From Cyclospora cayetanensis (Eukaryota; Apicomplexa; Conoidasida; Eucoccidiorida; Eimeriidae), in assembly GCF_002999335.1 (NCBI RefSeq), contig NW_020312169.1:1-57858 (forward strand): a DNA stretch of 57,858 nt, written 5' to 3'. Of the stretch, positions 44,700 through 55,830 are shown piece by piece. Positions within the stretch are counted from its first letter, which is position 1. Each line of letters starts with the position of its first letter. Below the pieces are notes generated by a model. It searched no databases and had not been told where the DNA came from. It saw nothing but the letters and a program-made list of their open reading frames with translations. The position numbers were made by a program, and so were the translations under genes.

Positions 44700-47328
44700 T
44701 TACGTCGTAGAAGAAGACTGTTCGAGAGAAGAACGCTCTGAAGCAGTAGTAAGGAAAAACTCTTGCTGCAATTCCTGCTGCCTTTGTTGAATGACAAGCA
44801 TCTGGGCGGTAACTGCTGCAGTAAGCCGTAAGAGCGAGGAGACATCTGCAAGAAAAGCGGCAAAAGCACCTCACGGAGCGAGCCATCAACAAAAGCACTC
44901 CCACCGACTCACCCATCATGCAACTATATTTTTGGGCTTGCAGTTAACAGAAGCAATCCATCACACCTGTGGGATGCGCTGTATTTTTCGTCTCAGCGTC
45001 CCGCTGCATGACTGCGGCATCGATGCGGGAAAAGAGCTGCGAAGGCAGCAGCTGGAGGAGCAGTCCGTGTTGTGGTACGGTCAAGGCCAGCTGCTGCCGG
45101 CGAAGGGAAGCTGCAGTAGCACCAAGTAGCGTCGCTACAGAGTCACAGCGGCGCTTCAGCTCGTCCTGCATAATATATAGCAGCACCAGCCGACCCAAGA
45201 GTTAGTGAGTGACCCACCGCTGCAAAAGGGTCCTTGCAAAACAGTCCATACAATAGAGAAAACAAACCAGAGAGCAGCGCAACATGCATGCATTCAGACG
45301 CAACCCACCCATACCCCTCCCTCTAAGACCTACCGACTGCCGTTCAAGCTCTGAAATCCTTTGTTGTTGCAGTTGCTGCTGAAGATCCATGCGCTCTGCT
45401 TCGTCCGCTTGCAGTAATAGCTGATGCTGCAATATGGCTGTTTTACGCTGCAGCATTCTCCAAGCTTGATGTTGCAGCAGACGAAGCTGCTGCCGCTCCT
45501 CGTGAAGGAATACGGATTCGGCAATATCTACCCACTTCACAGCCGCAACGGCAGCTTCCGCCGCAGCGGCCGCAGCTGCTCGCCTTGCCTTCCGGCTACT
45601 GCTTCCCGCTGACTCCGCCTCAGCGGAAGCTGCTGCTTTAGAAGCGGCCACACGCATCCTGCGCAGTTCATCCAGCGCCTGACGCTGTTGCCGGTACGCT
45701 GCACGTACTGCCTCGGCAGCCTGCAGGTGTATCTCACATTTTTGATCCTGCTCAAGTTGGAGCTGCTGCCGAGCGCCTGTCGTTCTGTTGCCATTCAGTG
45801 AGTGCTTTGGTGCGGGGATGGGAGCAGCTGCATCTAGATCAAGCGCGAAAAGCAACGGCAGACGCGTTGCTGCTGGTTCTGATTGAGGCGCCGCTCCTGC
45901 CGATACTGTTGTGGCTTTACCTTCCGCATAAGCAACAGCCAACAAAAGATTTGGGGAAGAGACAGGCGAAGGAACAACGGGGAGGCATCGAAAGCCGCTC
46001 AGGCCAGCCTCAGTGAGGCTGCTGCAATGCAAGGTCACTCCGTTTCCATTGTGGAGCTGCTGCTGAGGCACAATTGGGAGAATGCCACTCACCTCCACGC
46101 GAAAGGCGCCGGTGCTGCAAGAGAGCACAGCGTCGCTTACGCTGCAGCGACTGTCGCCAGCGGGAGCAGGAAGGGGCTGGAGCTGAAGAGTTTCGCCTTT
46201 GCACGAGAGTGGCAGCTGTGATGCAGCAAGGCATACGAACGCCGGTCCTCTATGTATCGGTTGCTTCAGAATCTGCTCGTGCTGCTGCTGCAGGCTAAGC
46301 TTCCGATGCATGCGCGGCTGCAAACTGTCTGCAGCTGCAAGGCACTCTAGCTGCGTAGCTTGGACTCCGCCGCTCCAGCGCAGCAGCAACAACAGCGGGG
46401 AGGCGCCAATTAGCAGCTCTCCTTGCTGAAGTTCATCTGATATGTCTTCAGAAGGACGCGGTATTTCTAGCTGCACGGGTTCCGCTTGAAGCTCTTGCTG
46501 CATGCTGCTGGTCTCTGTGGTACTGCTGCCCCGTGCTCGATCCTTGAGCCACGTAAAAACTTCCTGTTGCATGTCCGTTCGTACGCCACAACTTTCCCCG
46601 ACTTGCGTGTTGCTGCTACTGCCCTCCTGGCCTATGCACATCTGTTGCACCACTTGATAGTGCAGCGAGGCGTCTTGGAGCTGCAGAACTAGCGCAGGCG
46701 GCAGTTCGGCTCGGTTTGGAAGAAAGGGGGTGAGGCAGAGGCAGCTGCCTGTGGTGCGTGGGAAAGACACGAAAAGAGCAAGTGCAGTCCACAAGTCGAT
46801 GCGTTCAGCCGCAGCACCAAAGCTGAAGTGAGAGGCTAGGAGGCCGGAATCGGCGATCGGCGGAAGAAGTATTTCTTGCTGAGGTATTTGCGTGCTGGAG
46901 CTGACATCAAACAACCGCACCACTGCATGAGTGGAGCACGCAGTTGGTTTTGTAGGCGTTGCTGCTGTAGCCGGCGTGATGGCCGTCTCGGGCAGGGCCT
47001 CGTGAGTCAGCAGCGTGACTGCGTAGTCGCAGAAGGGGTGGAAAGACACCTGAACAAATGTGCGTTGTTGCGCTCGTTGCGTTGGCTGCTCCACCAGGCT
47101 ACCGCTGAGCAGCACTTTTCCAGTGGTCTTGCGGGACTGGAAGCCAACACCACTGGCGCTGTGCTCCGTCCGCGGCAGAGGAGGCACTGCAGCGACACAG
47201 CAGCAACGGGAGCAGCACAGCGCCACTGCCTTGCCGCTCCTGCTGCAGCACAAGAAATCAAAGTAGCCATCTTCGTCTACATCGTGGCCCGCTATATGCA
47301 CCTCGAAATCACCTCGGTAAGCGAGCTG

Positions 47329-47393
<65 letters not shown>

Positions 47394-47907
47394 CCCGCTG
47401 TGCTGCGACGTAGCAGCCAACTCGCACCACAGAGCTGTTGTGACCTCTTGTACTGGTACTCCTCTGCTCCAGCACGCGGAACACCTGCAGCACATTGGGC
47501 TTCGCATCTGGATCTGCTCCGCCAAAGTAGCAGCAAACCACTTCGTCATCGCGCCTATGGCCTGGAAGCTGCTGCGTGCAGCGGTGCCGCTGCTCGTGCT
47601 TCACTGGGAAGCTGTACGTTGAAAGACGGGGGCCAAATGAGGCTCTGATTTGAAGACCGGTGAGCGGTTCGTGGGCTGCGTCTTGCTGCCTGAGATGCTG
47701 CTGCGGCAGCTGTTGTTGCACCTGGTTTGGGGGTGGAACCAGCTCGAAGGGCACCTCTCCAAAGGAACTGAGCTGCATAGCATTTCCGCCTTTCCTGCTG
47801 CTGAGCGCAGAAGCAGCCGCACACTGGGTGGGCGCCGTTGAAGGCGGCGTCATGTTGAATAGGGCAGCCATTGTCTGGAGAGCTGGGGAAGGGCCGCTAT
47901 CGCGCAT
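44700..47907 (-). CDS. Nup88/Nup82-like nucleoporin
   Basis: Three exons join exactly in phase: 47907-45334, 45165-44967 and 44845-44700, giving 972 residues. Splice sites are CAGTCG|GTAGGT, TATGCAG|GACGAG, CCACAG|GTGTGA and TTGCAG|ATGTC. The N-terminal two thirds look like a beta-propeller with Nup88 features: FVQVSFHPFCDYAVTLLT, VVRLFDVSSS (family WHPxSxxxLxxLTSDNxxRxYD) and SCLCLTPFLPNRAELPPALV (family YxLCPFxP). The last 220 residues are heptad-rich coiled coil (ERQQLRLLQHQAWRMLQRKT and RLTAAVTAQMLVIQQRQQEL), as in Nup88 and Nup82. A run of about 20 glutamines, coded by almost pure CAG, sits in the propeller. Known role: cytoplasmic face of the nuclear pore, binding Nup214 partners and aiding export. 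Any propeller-plus-coiled-coil protein remains an alternative. Confidence 0.62.
47332..47391 (-). repeat. Nearly pure CAG tract (about 20 units) in the nucleoporin gene
   Basis: On the + strand it is an uninterrupted CTG run apart from one CTC CTG at the left edge. Unlike the mixed CAG/CAA tracts elsewhere, it is almost pure and therefore likely to vary in length between strains. Confidence 0.95.
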
Positions 47908-48524
47908 GCAGTAGCAGGTTGCGCCGCAGCTGCACTCCGTGCATCCGCAGTGGCATGGATCCGCCGGCTTAGAGTCGCCGTTGTGCAGATGGGATGATAG
48001 TATGATTGATAGGCTGCGACGTTGTTTCCGCTACCGCCTAGCTCCACCACCTTATGCCAGTGATGTTCTTCTTTTCCCTGTGCTGCTTCTGTGGACAGGC
48101 ACATACCAGCACCGCTTGTTCGGCATGCATCAGTAGCAGTCAAAAAGCGCGCTCGGGGGTGTCGAGGCCAGTTTTCACTGGATGCAAGCGTCCACAGAAT
48201 CGACTGCTAACGCAGAGCTACCCTGCTTATTGTTGCTTCTGTCTAGCATCCACATGCAGCCACACACTGCCCGTGGTCTCTGTACCCCCCAGCGGCTGCA
48301 GCCCCAAGGATGAGGGCCCTGAGAGCTCAACATATTCAGGCTACTTTTATTTTCCTGGTTTCTCACAAGATTGGCTACCAGATCATGGATGCGTTGGGCT
48401 AAGTACAGCACACAGGAGGGCTTGGGAGGCGCAAGTCCTCCCCCCGGGGCCTTATGAGCCATGCGAGTTATGTGTGGATTTTGTTGCGTGCTGCTCCTTG
48501 GCCGCTTGAGATTTGCCGACGGCA
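47908..48524. promoter_or_regulatory. Divergent region between nucleoporin gene and release-factor gene
   Basis: About 600 bp lie between the two ATGs, and both promoters are expected here. No specific element was recognised. Confidence 0.4.
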
Positions 48525-51061
48525 ATGGCAATCTGCTGTCGCAGCGTTTCGCGGTTGGCGCTGAGAATCCAACCCTTCTGTGCTGCCAGGAGCGACACTG
48601 CGCCGTGGACCCCCAGCAGATGCATACCGAGTAGAAGCGCAGCACACAACAGGCGATCATCTGCCGAGCGCTTGCTGCCACAGAGACAGCAGCACTGCTG
48701 CAGCAGCATACGCTGGACCGGTTCCTTTGCGGCTCATGTCGCTTCGCAGCATCGGGAGTACCTTGTTGCCAAGGAGACAGCCTGGTGCTGGAAAAAAAGC
48801 CATACAGCTACAGCATCTGCTGCGCGATTCACCACAAGCACAGTGTCAGCGAAGGCTGGTCGTGAGCTGCTTTTGGATGAGCCGCAGAGGCTCGTATTAG
48901 AGCGTGTTGCCCAACTGCTTCAGCAGCCAAAAAATGCGCACAAGCATCATGCTGTCCTCGAGGGTCTCCTTCCGCCTGCCCTGATGATGGCTTTGACACG
49001 ATTTCTAGCATTAAGGGATGACGCGAAAACTCTGCGGGCGTTACTCATGGAGCAACAGCAGCAGCAGAACCCTAGCAGCAACGCCACCTGCAGCCTCGAG
49101 GAGGGAGAAGATGTAGATTTGCTGGATCTGCAATTGCAGGAAGGTGCTGTTGTTGCCGAGATATCTGATTTGCTGCTACAGCATGCTGAAGTGCTTGCAG
49201 CAGTGGCAGAGGGACGAACCAGCGCCCGGAATAAGCATAAGCGCTCCGAGGCCTCGACGGATGAGGCCATGCTAGAGGTGCTTTAGTGTCGCATTCTCTC
49301 CCCACTGTGGCTGCAGCTGCTTTAGCCTCTTCTAGTTCGGGCGCTGCATGCCCCCACTCTCTTTTCTACTGCATTACTTTCTCAGGCGTGTCATGCCGCG
49401 TTGCCTGACCACGAATTTACCCCACTTTTGTGTCCCTAGTGGCCGATTCTTTCGACTGCTTCTGCTTCAATAGGTTTTAGCAGGGGTTGGAGGCGAAGAG
49501 GCCGCTCAGTTTGCGTCCGAGCTGTTTGGAATGTATGGAGCTCTTGCCGAACGCCAGGGGTGGCGCTTCGATGTCTTGGAGAGAAACAAGAGCGCGGAGG
49601 GCTGCGGCCTGAAAAATGCAAAAGCCCTTGTTTCAGGTCGGTGCTCTCTCTGCTGTGACTGCTGCTTCTCTGGATTTTGTCTCCGTCTGTTTTAGTCAAT
49701 CCGCTGTAGAGAGAACGGAGCTGAGGAAAATGTTGCTGTCGTGCAAGCTTCTCGGGGAGCAGCGGCAACATAGACCTACCCAGTGACCCCGCTGCTGTAT
49801 AGAATCTTCATTCTTGTGTCCAGACCGTTCTACTGCCGCCTTTACTGCAGGTCATGGAGTCGGTGTATTGCTTGTTTTAGAGGCTGGAGTTCATCGTGTG
49901 CAGCGTGTACCATCGACGGACGCCAAAAGGCGGCTTCAAACGTCTACTGCTGCAGTTACTGTGCTTCCCTGTGTGTCCGAGGTTGAGGGTAAGCAGCGGT
50001 AGACTTTAAAGTTTTTAGCGTCATTCGCGGAGAACAGTGCCTCTGAGACTGCTTCTACAGGCGATGTTTGCTGAGGCGCCCTTGGAATAAAGGAGGGTGG
50101 CACACCCCACCTTCGCTGTACCTGCCACTGCGTATGCTGCCGCTGCTAACGTCGGTATCTGGATGTCCAGGCTATTCCCAGCTTGCTTCCCTTGGATTTT
50201 ACTTGCTTTACTAGGCCGCTGTTGGCGTTGCTGCTTCAGTGGATATGAGTCCTAGTAGTCTCCGCATTGAGAGCATGCGAGCAAGTGGACCAGGCGGTCA
50301 GAGCGTTAACAAGAGCGAAACAGCCGTCCGAGTGACACATCTCCCCACAGGGCTCTCCGTGTGTATGAAGGACACCTCCAGTCAAGTGAGATTGCTATGG
50401 TCCTGCTGTTGTTCCCTTCTGAGATTGGCATGTCGTTCTCTTTGTCGCTTTGCTCTACTTGAGACTGCTTTCACGATTTTTGCCTTTTGTTGATGCACAA
50501 CTTGATGCGTTGTAGAGAGCCCGTTTTCTGTTCCCGTGCACAGGTGGAAAACCGCCAGCGGGCATTACTTCTCCTACGGCACCTGCTGCAGCAGCGCGTG
50601 CAACAGCAACAGCGGCAGGAGCTACATGCTGCAGCAGGGGCCCAGATGGGCGGCAAATATCGCAGCGAAAAGATCAGGACATACAACTTTCCGTCTGATT
50701 GCGTACGCGACCACAGGTGCGTCTAGGCGGTGATTGATGCTTTGTTTTAGGATCAGATTTTGAGAGGTTTCACAGCGTTAAACTGCCTAGGCGGTATTTG
50801 GAACAAGCCAGAGCATGATAGAGGCCGTGAGGCACATTGAGAGACGTGGGCAGACCGGCTCGGGTGCTCGATGAAAAGAAGACAGCATGCCCTCTGGACG
50901 TGTGGAGTCTCAGGATATCTCAGCATGTTGCCAACGTCAGGGAGTTCCTTGGCAGCGCAGATGGACTTCCTCAGCTGTTAAATGAACTTTACATGCAGCA
51001 CCAGAAAGTCGTGCTAAACGAAACGCTTCAGGCCATACAGAGCATTGTGGAGCAACGCTAA
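48525..51061 (+). CDS. Organellar peptide chain release factor, RF1 type
   Basis: Six exons were placed: 48525-49277, 49484-49636, 49851-49988, 50240-50385, 50544-50716 and 50914-51061. The last five join in phase and match RF1 throughout: [17 protein letters not shown], then [20 protein letters not shown] with the codon-recognition tripeptide PST (RF1 PxT type), the catalytic GGQ in [25 protein letters not shown] with DHR, and [20 protein letters not shown] at the end. Exon 1 gives 251 residues; its arginine/serine-rich, acid-poor start ([18 protein letters not shown]) looks like an organellar targeting peptide. Exon 1 ends in phase 0 but the next needs phase 1, so an exon of about 30-40 codons between 49278 and 49483 is missing from the model. 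The family terminates translation at UAA and UAG. Mitochondrion or apicoplast cannot be decided here. Confidence 0.9.
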
Positions 51062-51777
51062 AGCACCTACCGTTTTGTCTTCATACACGCCCGCAATGAG
51101 CATCCGGAAGTAGCAGCGGCGACTGTTGATACTGGAAGCGTTACCATAGGGCAGGTACAACAAGTGCAACAGGAGATATTGTAGTGCCAGTAACGTTGCA
51201 GGCAGTAGCGGAGTGCGGCTCTGAGGTTGCCGTTGGGCCATTGACAAAAGTTTGAGTAACAGCAGCGTATGTATTGTCGATTAATAGTGGTGGCTGAGGG
51301 CCGTTGTCATGAGATCACCGTGCCACTTGGGATACTCTAGGTAATTGTATCAAGGTTAGTTCCCCAGGCCGCCTTTCTTCCGCTAGTCTATCTCACAGCA
51401 ATCCGTTACGAGAAGAAAGCGTTTGCGGTATACCCTTTGGTTGCTACCTGTCTGCTAAAGTGCAATGTTGCATGTTAAATGCTTGCGGAGTGACAACATG
51501 TATGCCACTGGCAGTTTTTTCGAGCTTGTTTCATAGTGAATGCCGAAAGAAGAACCGCTTTGATTGGTATGTGTCGGGAGCGTAAGTATTTCTGTCGCTG
51601 CAAGCTGGATCTCCTATAGTTTTCAAAAGGGACTTCTGCCAAAATAATAGTTCTCTACCAGGGGGACAATACGAAAGTCACTTCCCTCAGCGCAGCACAA
51701 CCCGTCTGGACCATCAAAGCGAGCAACGCATACCGAATGTTGGGGGGGACGGGGGCGGCAAGCGAGCACTAGTAAGA
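51062..51777. other. Intergenic, nothing recognised
   Basis: 3' flank of the release-factor gene; coding texture ends at the stop codon and no further domain appears. Confidence 0.5.
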
Positions 51778-52290
51778 CTAAGGCATTTTGGATCTAGGGA
51801 GGCTGATGTGCATCATAATCAACGAGTTGTGAGCTCTGGCATGTAGTGACCACAGAGCGGGTTTAAAAAAGGATTTGCAAGGAGTGCACCCACAGTTTTG
51901 TGCACCAGGTGCACAAAACCGTAGAACATAGCCTCCAAATGTAAGGGGAATAGAGATCACAGTAGCTTGAATACGGTCTTGTGGGGTCGTACGGACCATG
52001 GCTACATAAACAGAAAGTGGAGAGACACTAGTTCCACGTCCACTAAGATTGCTGCTTGACATACTTCGCCTTCTTTTTCGGTGCTTGTGTTGAGCCACGG
52101 GGGTAGGAGACCTGCCTTATGATGAACGATTGCAAATCCCGATAATGTTGTGCCAAACAGCACGTGAAGCAGACGGGGAGGTACCGAGGACTTCTTTCTG
52201 CGGAAAAGCCACCAGCGCTCCCCGAAGACAGTGACGCATAGGTGATTGAGCCAAGACCCTTCTCAGACGTTTTCGCCTTTTCTTCCACTG
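51778..52290 (-). mobile_element. Possible retroelement D remnant: gag zinc knuckle and protease
   Basis: A minus-strand frame (52288-52043) contains VCFTCCLAQHYRDLQ, which fits the gag nucleocapsid pattern C-x2-C-x4-H-x4-C with the last cysteine replaced. The next minus-strand frame (52098-51778) contains SPLSVYVAMVRTTPQDRIQA and then RFCAPGAQNCG, where a protease would have DTGAQ. The order matches gag-protease of a Ty3/gypsy element. Both motifs are degenerate, so the call rests on their combination. Confidence 0.4.
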
Positions 52291-55040
52291 TCGTCTCGAG
52301 GAGGGGGTTTGGGCTATACCCACTAAAAAATGGAACAAATACGCAGCTACAGCTCCATCAAAACCGAATAAAAGTGAAGCAGTTGCGTTCTGTCGTATCT
52401 ACCCGTAATGCAATGTGCCACTCTATTCTAGCGCTCGTTTTTCAAACTAATCCGCTCAGAAGAATGACATACCAATGGAGTTCCCCCTTCCACCTGCGGA
52501 GGAAGCTAAAGTGAAACAATCGCTGGACTAGATCTCATGACTACATCGAGTTTCCAAGTCAAGCGTGTAGGTCTGTCCTCTTCAGGTTTCGCGAATCATT
52601 CCCGAACTAACAATTACAACTTCAAGTGCATGCCAAAACAACAGCACGTTCATATTACACTTTTGGTGTATGAATGGATCAGTGGCCCCGTCTGTGTACC
52701 GGGCCACATTATCATTCCGCACTTTCTGATACACTAGTAACATTTGATAAGGAATTAGTAAGGAATTCAATAGTTGGCTAGTCTGTCCGTATACCGTGAT
52801 TATGGCAGAGTACTGTTAAAACAATGCATTAAAAATGCAGTGTTGTGTGCATGTGCGCTATAAGCTTCGTGCCGCTAAATGTTAATTTTCGGAGGGCTCT
52901 GAGGCTGCACCAACGGGCACCGTTAATTTTCCAATTCCTTCATATCCGGAACTCTGAGGCACGCGGGTATTGAATGGATGGAGCTCTTTCGAGAGACACA
53001 CAATAGCTTTCTATTAGGTTTGTATTTGAAATTTAGCCTTCTTGCTAGGGATCCCTTAGATGTCACGGTAAATGCTTTTCAAACCCTGAGTGCTCGTTTT
53101 AATTGCCAGCGGCTAAGTCCCAAGTTCCGGTTATACTTGCGCTACAGTTTCTGAAAAGGCAATTGAGGAGCAGCTATCTCCGCGCGTGATACTATTGGTG
53201 CAGCATGCTTCTTGCTGCAGCGCGGTGACAGCCGCCCAAAAATATAACTCAATTTTTGCCACACAGCTGTTCCGGTTTGTCCTTTAAAATACTTTCCCCA
53301 ATAAAGTAATCCAACCAAAAGAGGCATACAGAGTGCGTGACTCTTTGAAATCGTTTTTTTTCAGAATAATGTGGAAAAGAGGCCATGACGGAAGGAACAA
53401 TGCAATACGTACAGAAGTATGTGTACATATCTGTAATTGCTGAAGGATAACGAGTAATAGCAAACGAGGGCTCAGAACCAACTCAACTTGTGAGCGACGA
53501 CCAGAAGAATGAATACAATGCACTGATACGCATATGTATGGATATAGATGGCTAGAAAAGATGTGTAGCGACAACATGTTTAGCGGGCCGCTGCGTTTAA
53601 ATAAGGTTGATAGCTTTCCAGGTGCGTTTATTCACAACGTGCGGCAGGCTCCCAGTTCGACACCGCATTTTGCACCGAAATGATTCGAGTAACGTGTACG
53701 CACGCGCCCACGCACAAATAATTTGCTGCGGTTTGTATTTATCAAGTCTATGTGCAAGCCGGAATCTAGCAGCTCTGCTGCAGTGTGTCGACAAGAAGCC
53801 AAAATATCGAAATCGCTTCTTCTTTTACAAGTCATCTGGTCACGAAGTAAACGGGTGTGATACTTACTCTAAGGCCATTGTATAACTGTTTGTTGTTGGT
53901 TCGATGCTCTGTGGTTTCGCTTACTGTGGGCAGGTTGGTGACCTCCGACTTTTAAGTCCTTCGCTTTGGGAGGAATGACCGGCTGAATATATGCGCGAAA
54001 CGATTGACAAGTGCCACTAAACAGCTCTTTTAGATTTGTCTTATTATCCACATAAGTAACTTTACGTCATCTGCTTTCCTGTTGGTGCTGCTAGTACTCT
54101 CTCAGTGTAACTGCCTGCAACCTAATAATTGATGGGGCATGGTGCGACTCCTTGTAGTGCTCTTCCGGCAGTCCCTACAGTGCTGCTCCTTTATCTGTTC
54201 ATGAGTGCACCATGTGGGTGCGTGCTTGTCTTCTATCCCTAATATGTGGCCATGAATCGCATTCCATTTTGTTATGAAGATGTGCAGGGATTTGGAAGAT
54301 TTTCGCCTCACAGCCTCGATATGCAGATGGGTTCAAGAGATGTAAAACTGTCGATTGCGGTAATATTGCTTTTGCGTAATAAAAGGGACAGCAGCTGGGG
54401 GATTCGAGGCGTCACCGTGCCCTCCCGATTGTCTAATACCTTTGCAGCCTTTAAACTCGGTGAGCACGCACCCAAATGCTCAACATAAGGCTCCTCTGGG
54501 AATTAGCCAGCTACGTACATGGGCTGAACCCAAGCGCAATTCTTGTAACACGTGAGAATGTCTGCCTTGTGATGATCCGTAATGTGAAACCCTGGATAGA
54601 TGAGGCAAACTTACAATAAGTTGTGATCGACACTATCTGTGGTAGTGAAATTGCACACGATATAATAAAGAATGATAATTCGTTCAGGTATTAAGCGGCA
54701 GCAATTCACCAGGGCCACACCAATGACGCGTCTCCGCCAATTTGGCCTGAGATGATCCAAAGACACGCGGTGCTGAATGCAGCCCATGTTAATGGAAAGT
54801 CCTGCACTGCAAAGTTAAAGAAGATGCGGTACAGGATAGCTGGATACTCTCGGCAGTAAAGCACCAAAAGTAGCTGTTCTTATAAGCCATAGAGGGCAAG
54901 GGGGTTTGCTGTAGAACACTTGCACTTTCTCAGAAGTCTTTTAAGCACGCCACCTGTAGGCGTCGCTAGCACTGTCGAAAGCACCAGATCCCTTTTGAAA
55001 TCCATAGTTGAGTCATGCCCGCTCAGCAGATTCACGGGGA
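52291..55040. other. Gene-poor, decayed sequence
   Basis: Only short frames without recognisable domains occur on either strand. The composition is AT-richer than in the gene clusters. Confidence 0.45.
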
Positions 55041-55830
55041 GTTAACCACCGCAAGGCCCAACATTAAGTGTTCCGTAATGCTCCAAGCTTACTTACGGTT
55101 GTTTATCTATGCCAAGGTTGACATCCGGGGGAATCCTTGGCGCTCTTCAGCGACTGCGGGCATCTAATACAACGAGTTTTCCGTTTCGGCAGCTGTCATT
55201 CATGGTAGAGGATTATTCTTGCGCCACAGGCCACACCGAATTCTTAGGGAAGGCAGTATGCCTTCTCATGAACGAAAAGCACAACGCGAACCCAAGCTTC
55301 TCCGAGAGCTTTGCGAGTAGGCGTAGGCAAGGGAGCAAAAGTTCATAGCATAAGCTAGCGGTAGCAACGATGAAGCATGCAGTAGCCGCGCTGAGCCCTG
55401 GGAAAACGTAAATTCGTGTTGGCATGAGTAATGGTCTGACTTAAGGTGGCCCAGTAACCTTGTACAGCCCTTAATGTTGAGCGATTTGGTCTGCCTTGCT
55501 TGGCGAGCTCTACTTACTACGCGTGCACCTGTAGGATTCGATACGCAGAGCGGGAAGTGGCTCATAGTTGAATGTGGACCTTAAAGCGCACCATAGCCCG
55601 CTACAGTTGCTTCGCCCCGCTGCTGGTGAAGCAGCACGGTCTGAACATAGCTGTTATGTTAACGCCTTCTACGCACTGATTCATACAGCACGGCTGATTG
55701 TTTAGTCGACTCGTACATTTGAATTATTGCCGAGTACTCTCAACGCAATCCGAGGAGACGTATTGTTGCGTGGGTATGCCCTTGATGCTATGTGCAACTA
55801 GCAGTGAATGCTCGGAATGGTTCGGGGGTC
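55041..55830 (+). mobile_element. Retroelement C remnant: RT and RNase H pieces
   Basis: On the + strand, IYAKVDIRG near 55085-55120 resembles RT motif A (FxKLDLRxG). In another frame GHTEFLGKAVCLLMNE follows at 55220-55275, like GHFEFLVMPFGLxNAPxxFQxLMNE. At 55725-55800, CRVLSTQSEETYCCVG with ECSEWF resembles the RNase H helix SRxLxPSExNYxxxE. Spacing and order (RT then RNase H) fit a Ty3/gypsy pol. Stops and shifts show decay. Confidence 0.5.

Noticed and set aside
46876..47622. 248-codon + strand frame with a poly-leucine run
   Set aside because: Antisense to the nucleoporin gene; the poly-Leu is the complement of its CAG tract, so no signal anchor is implied.
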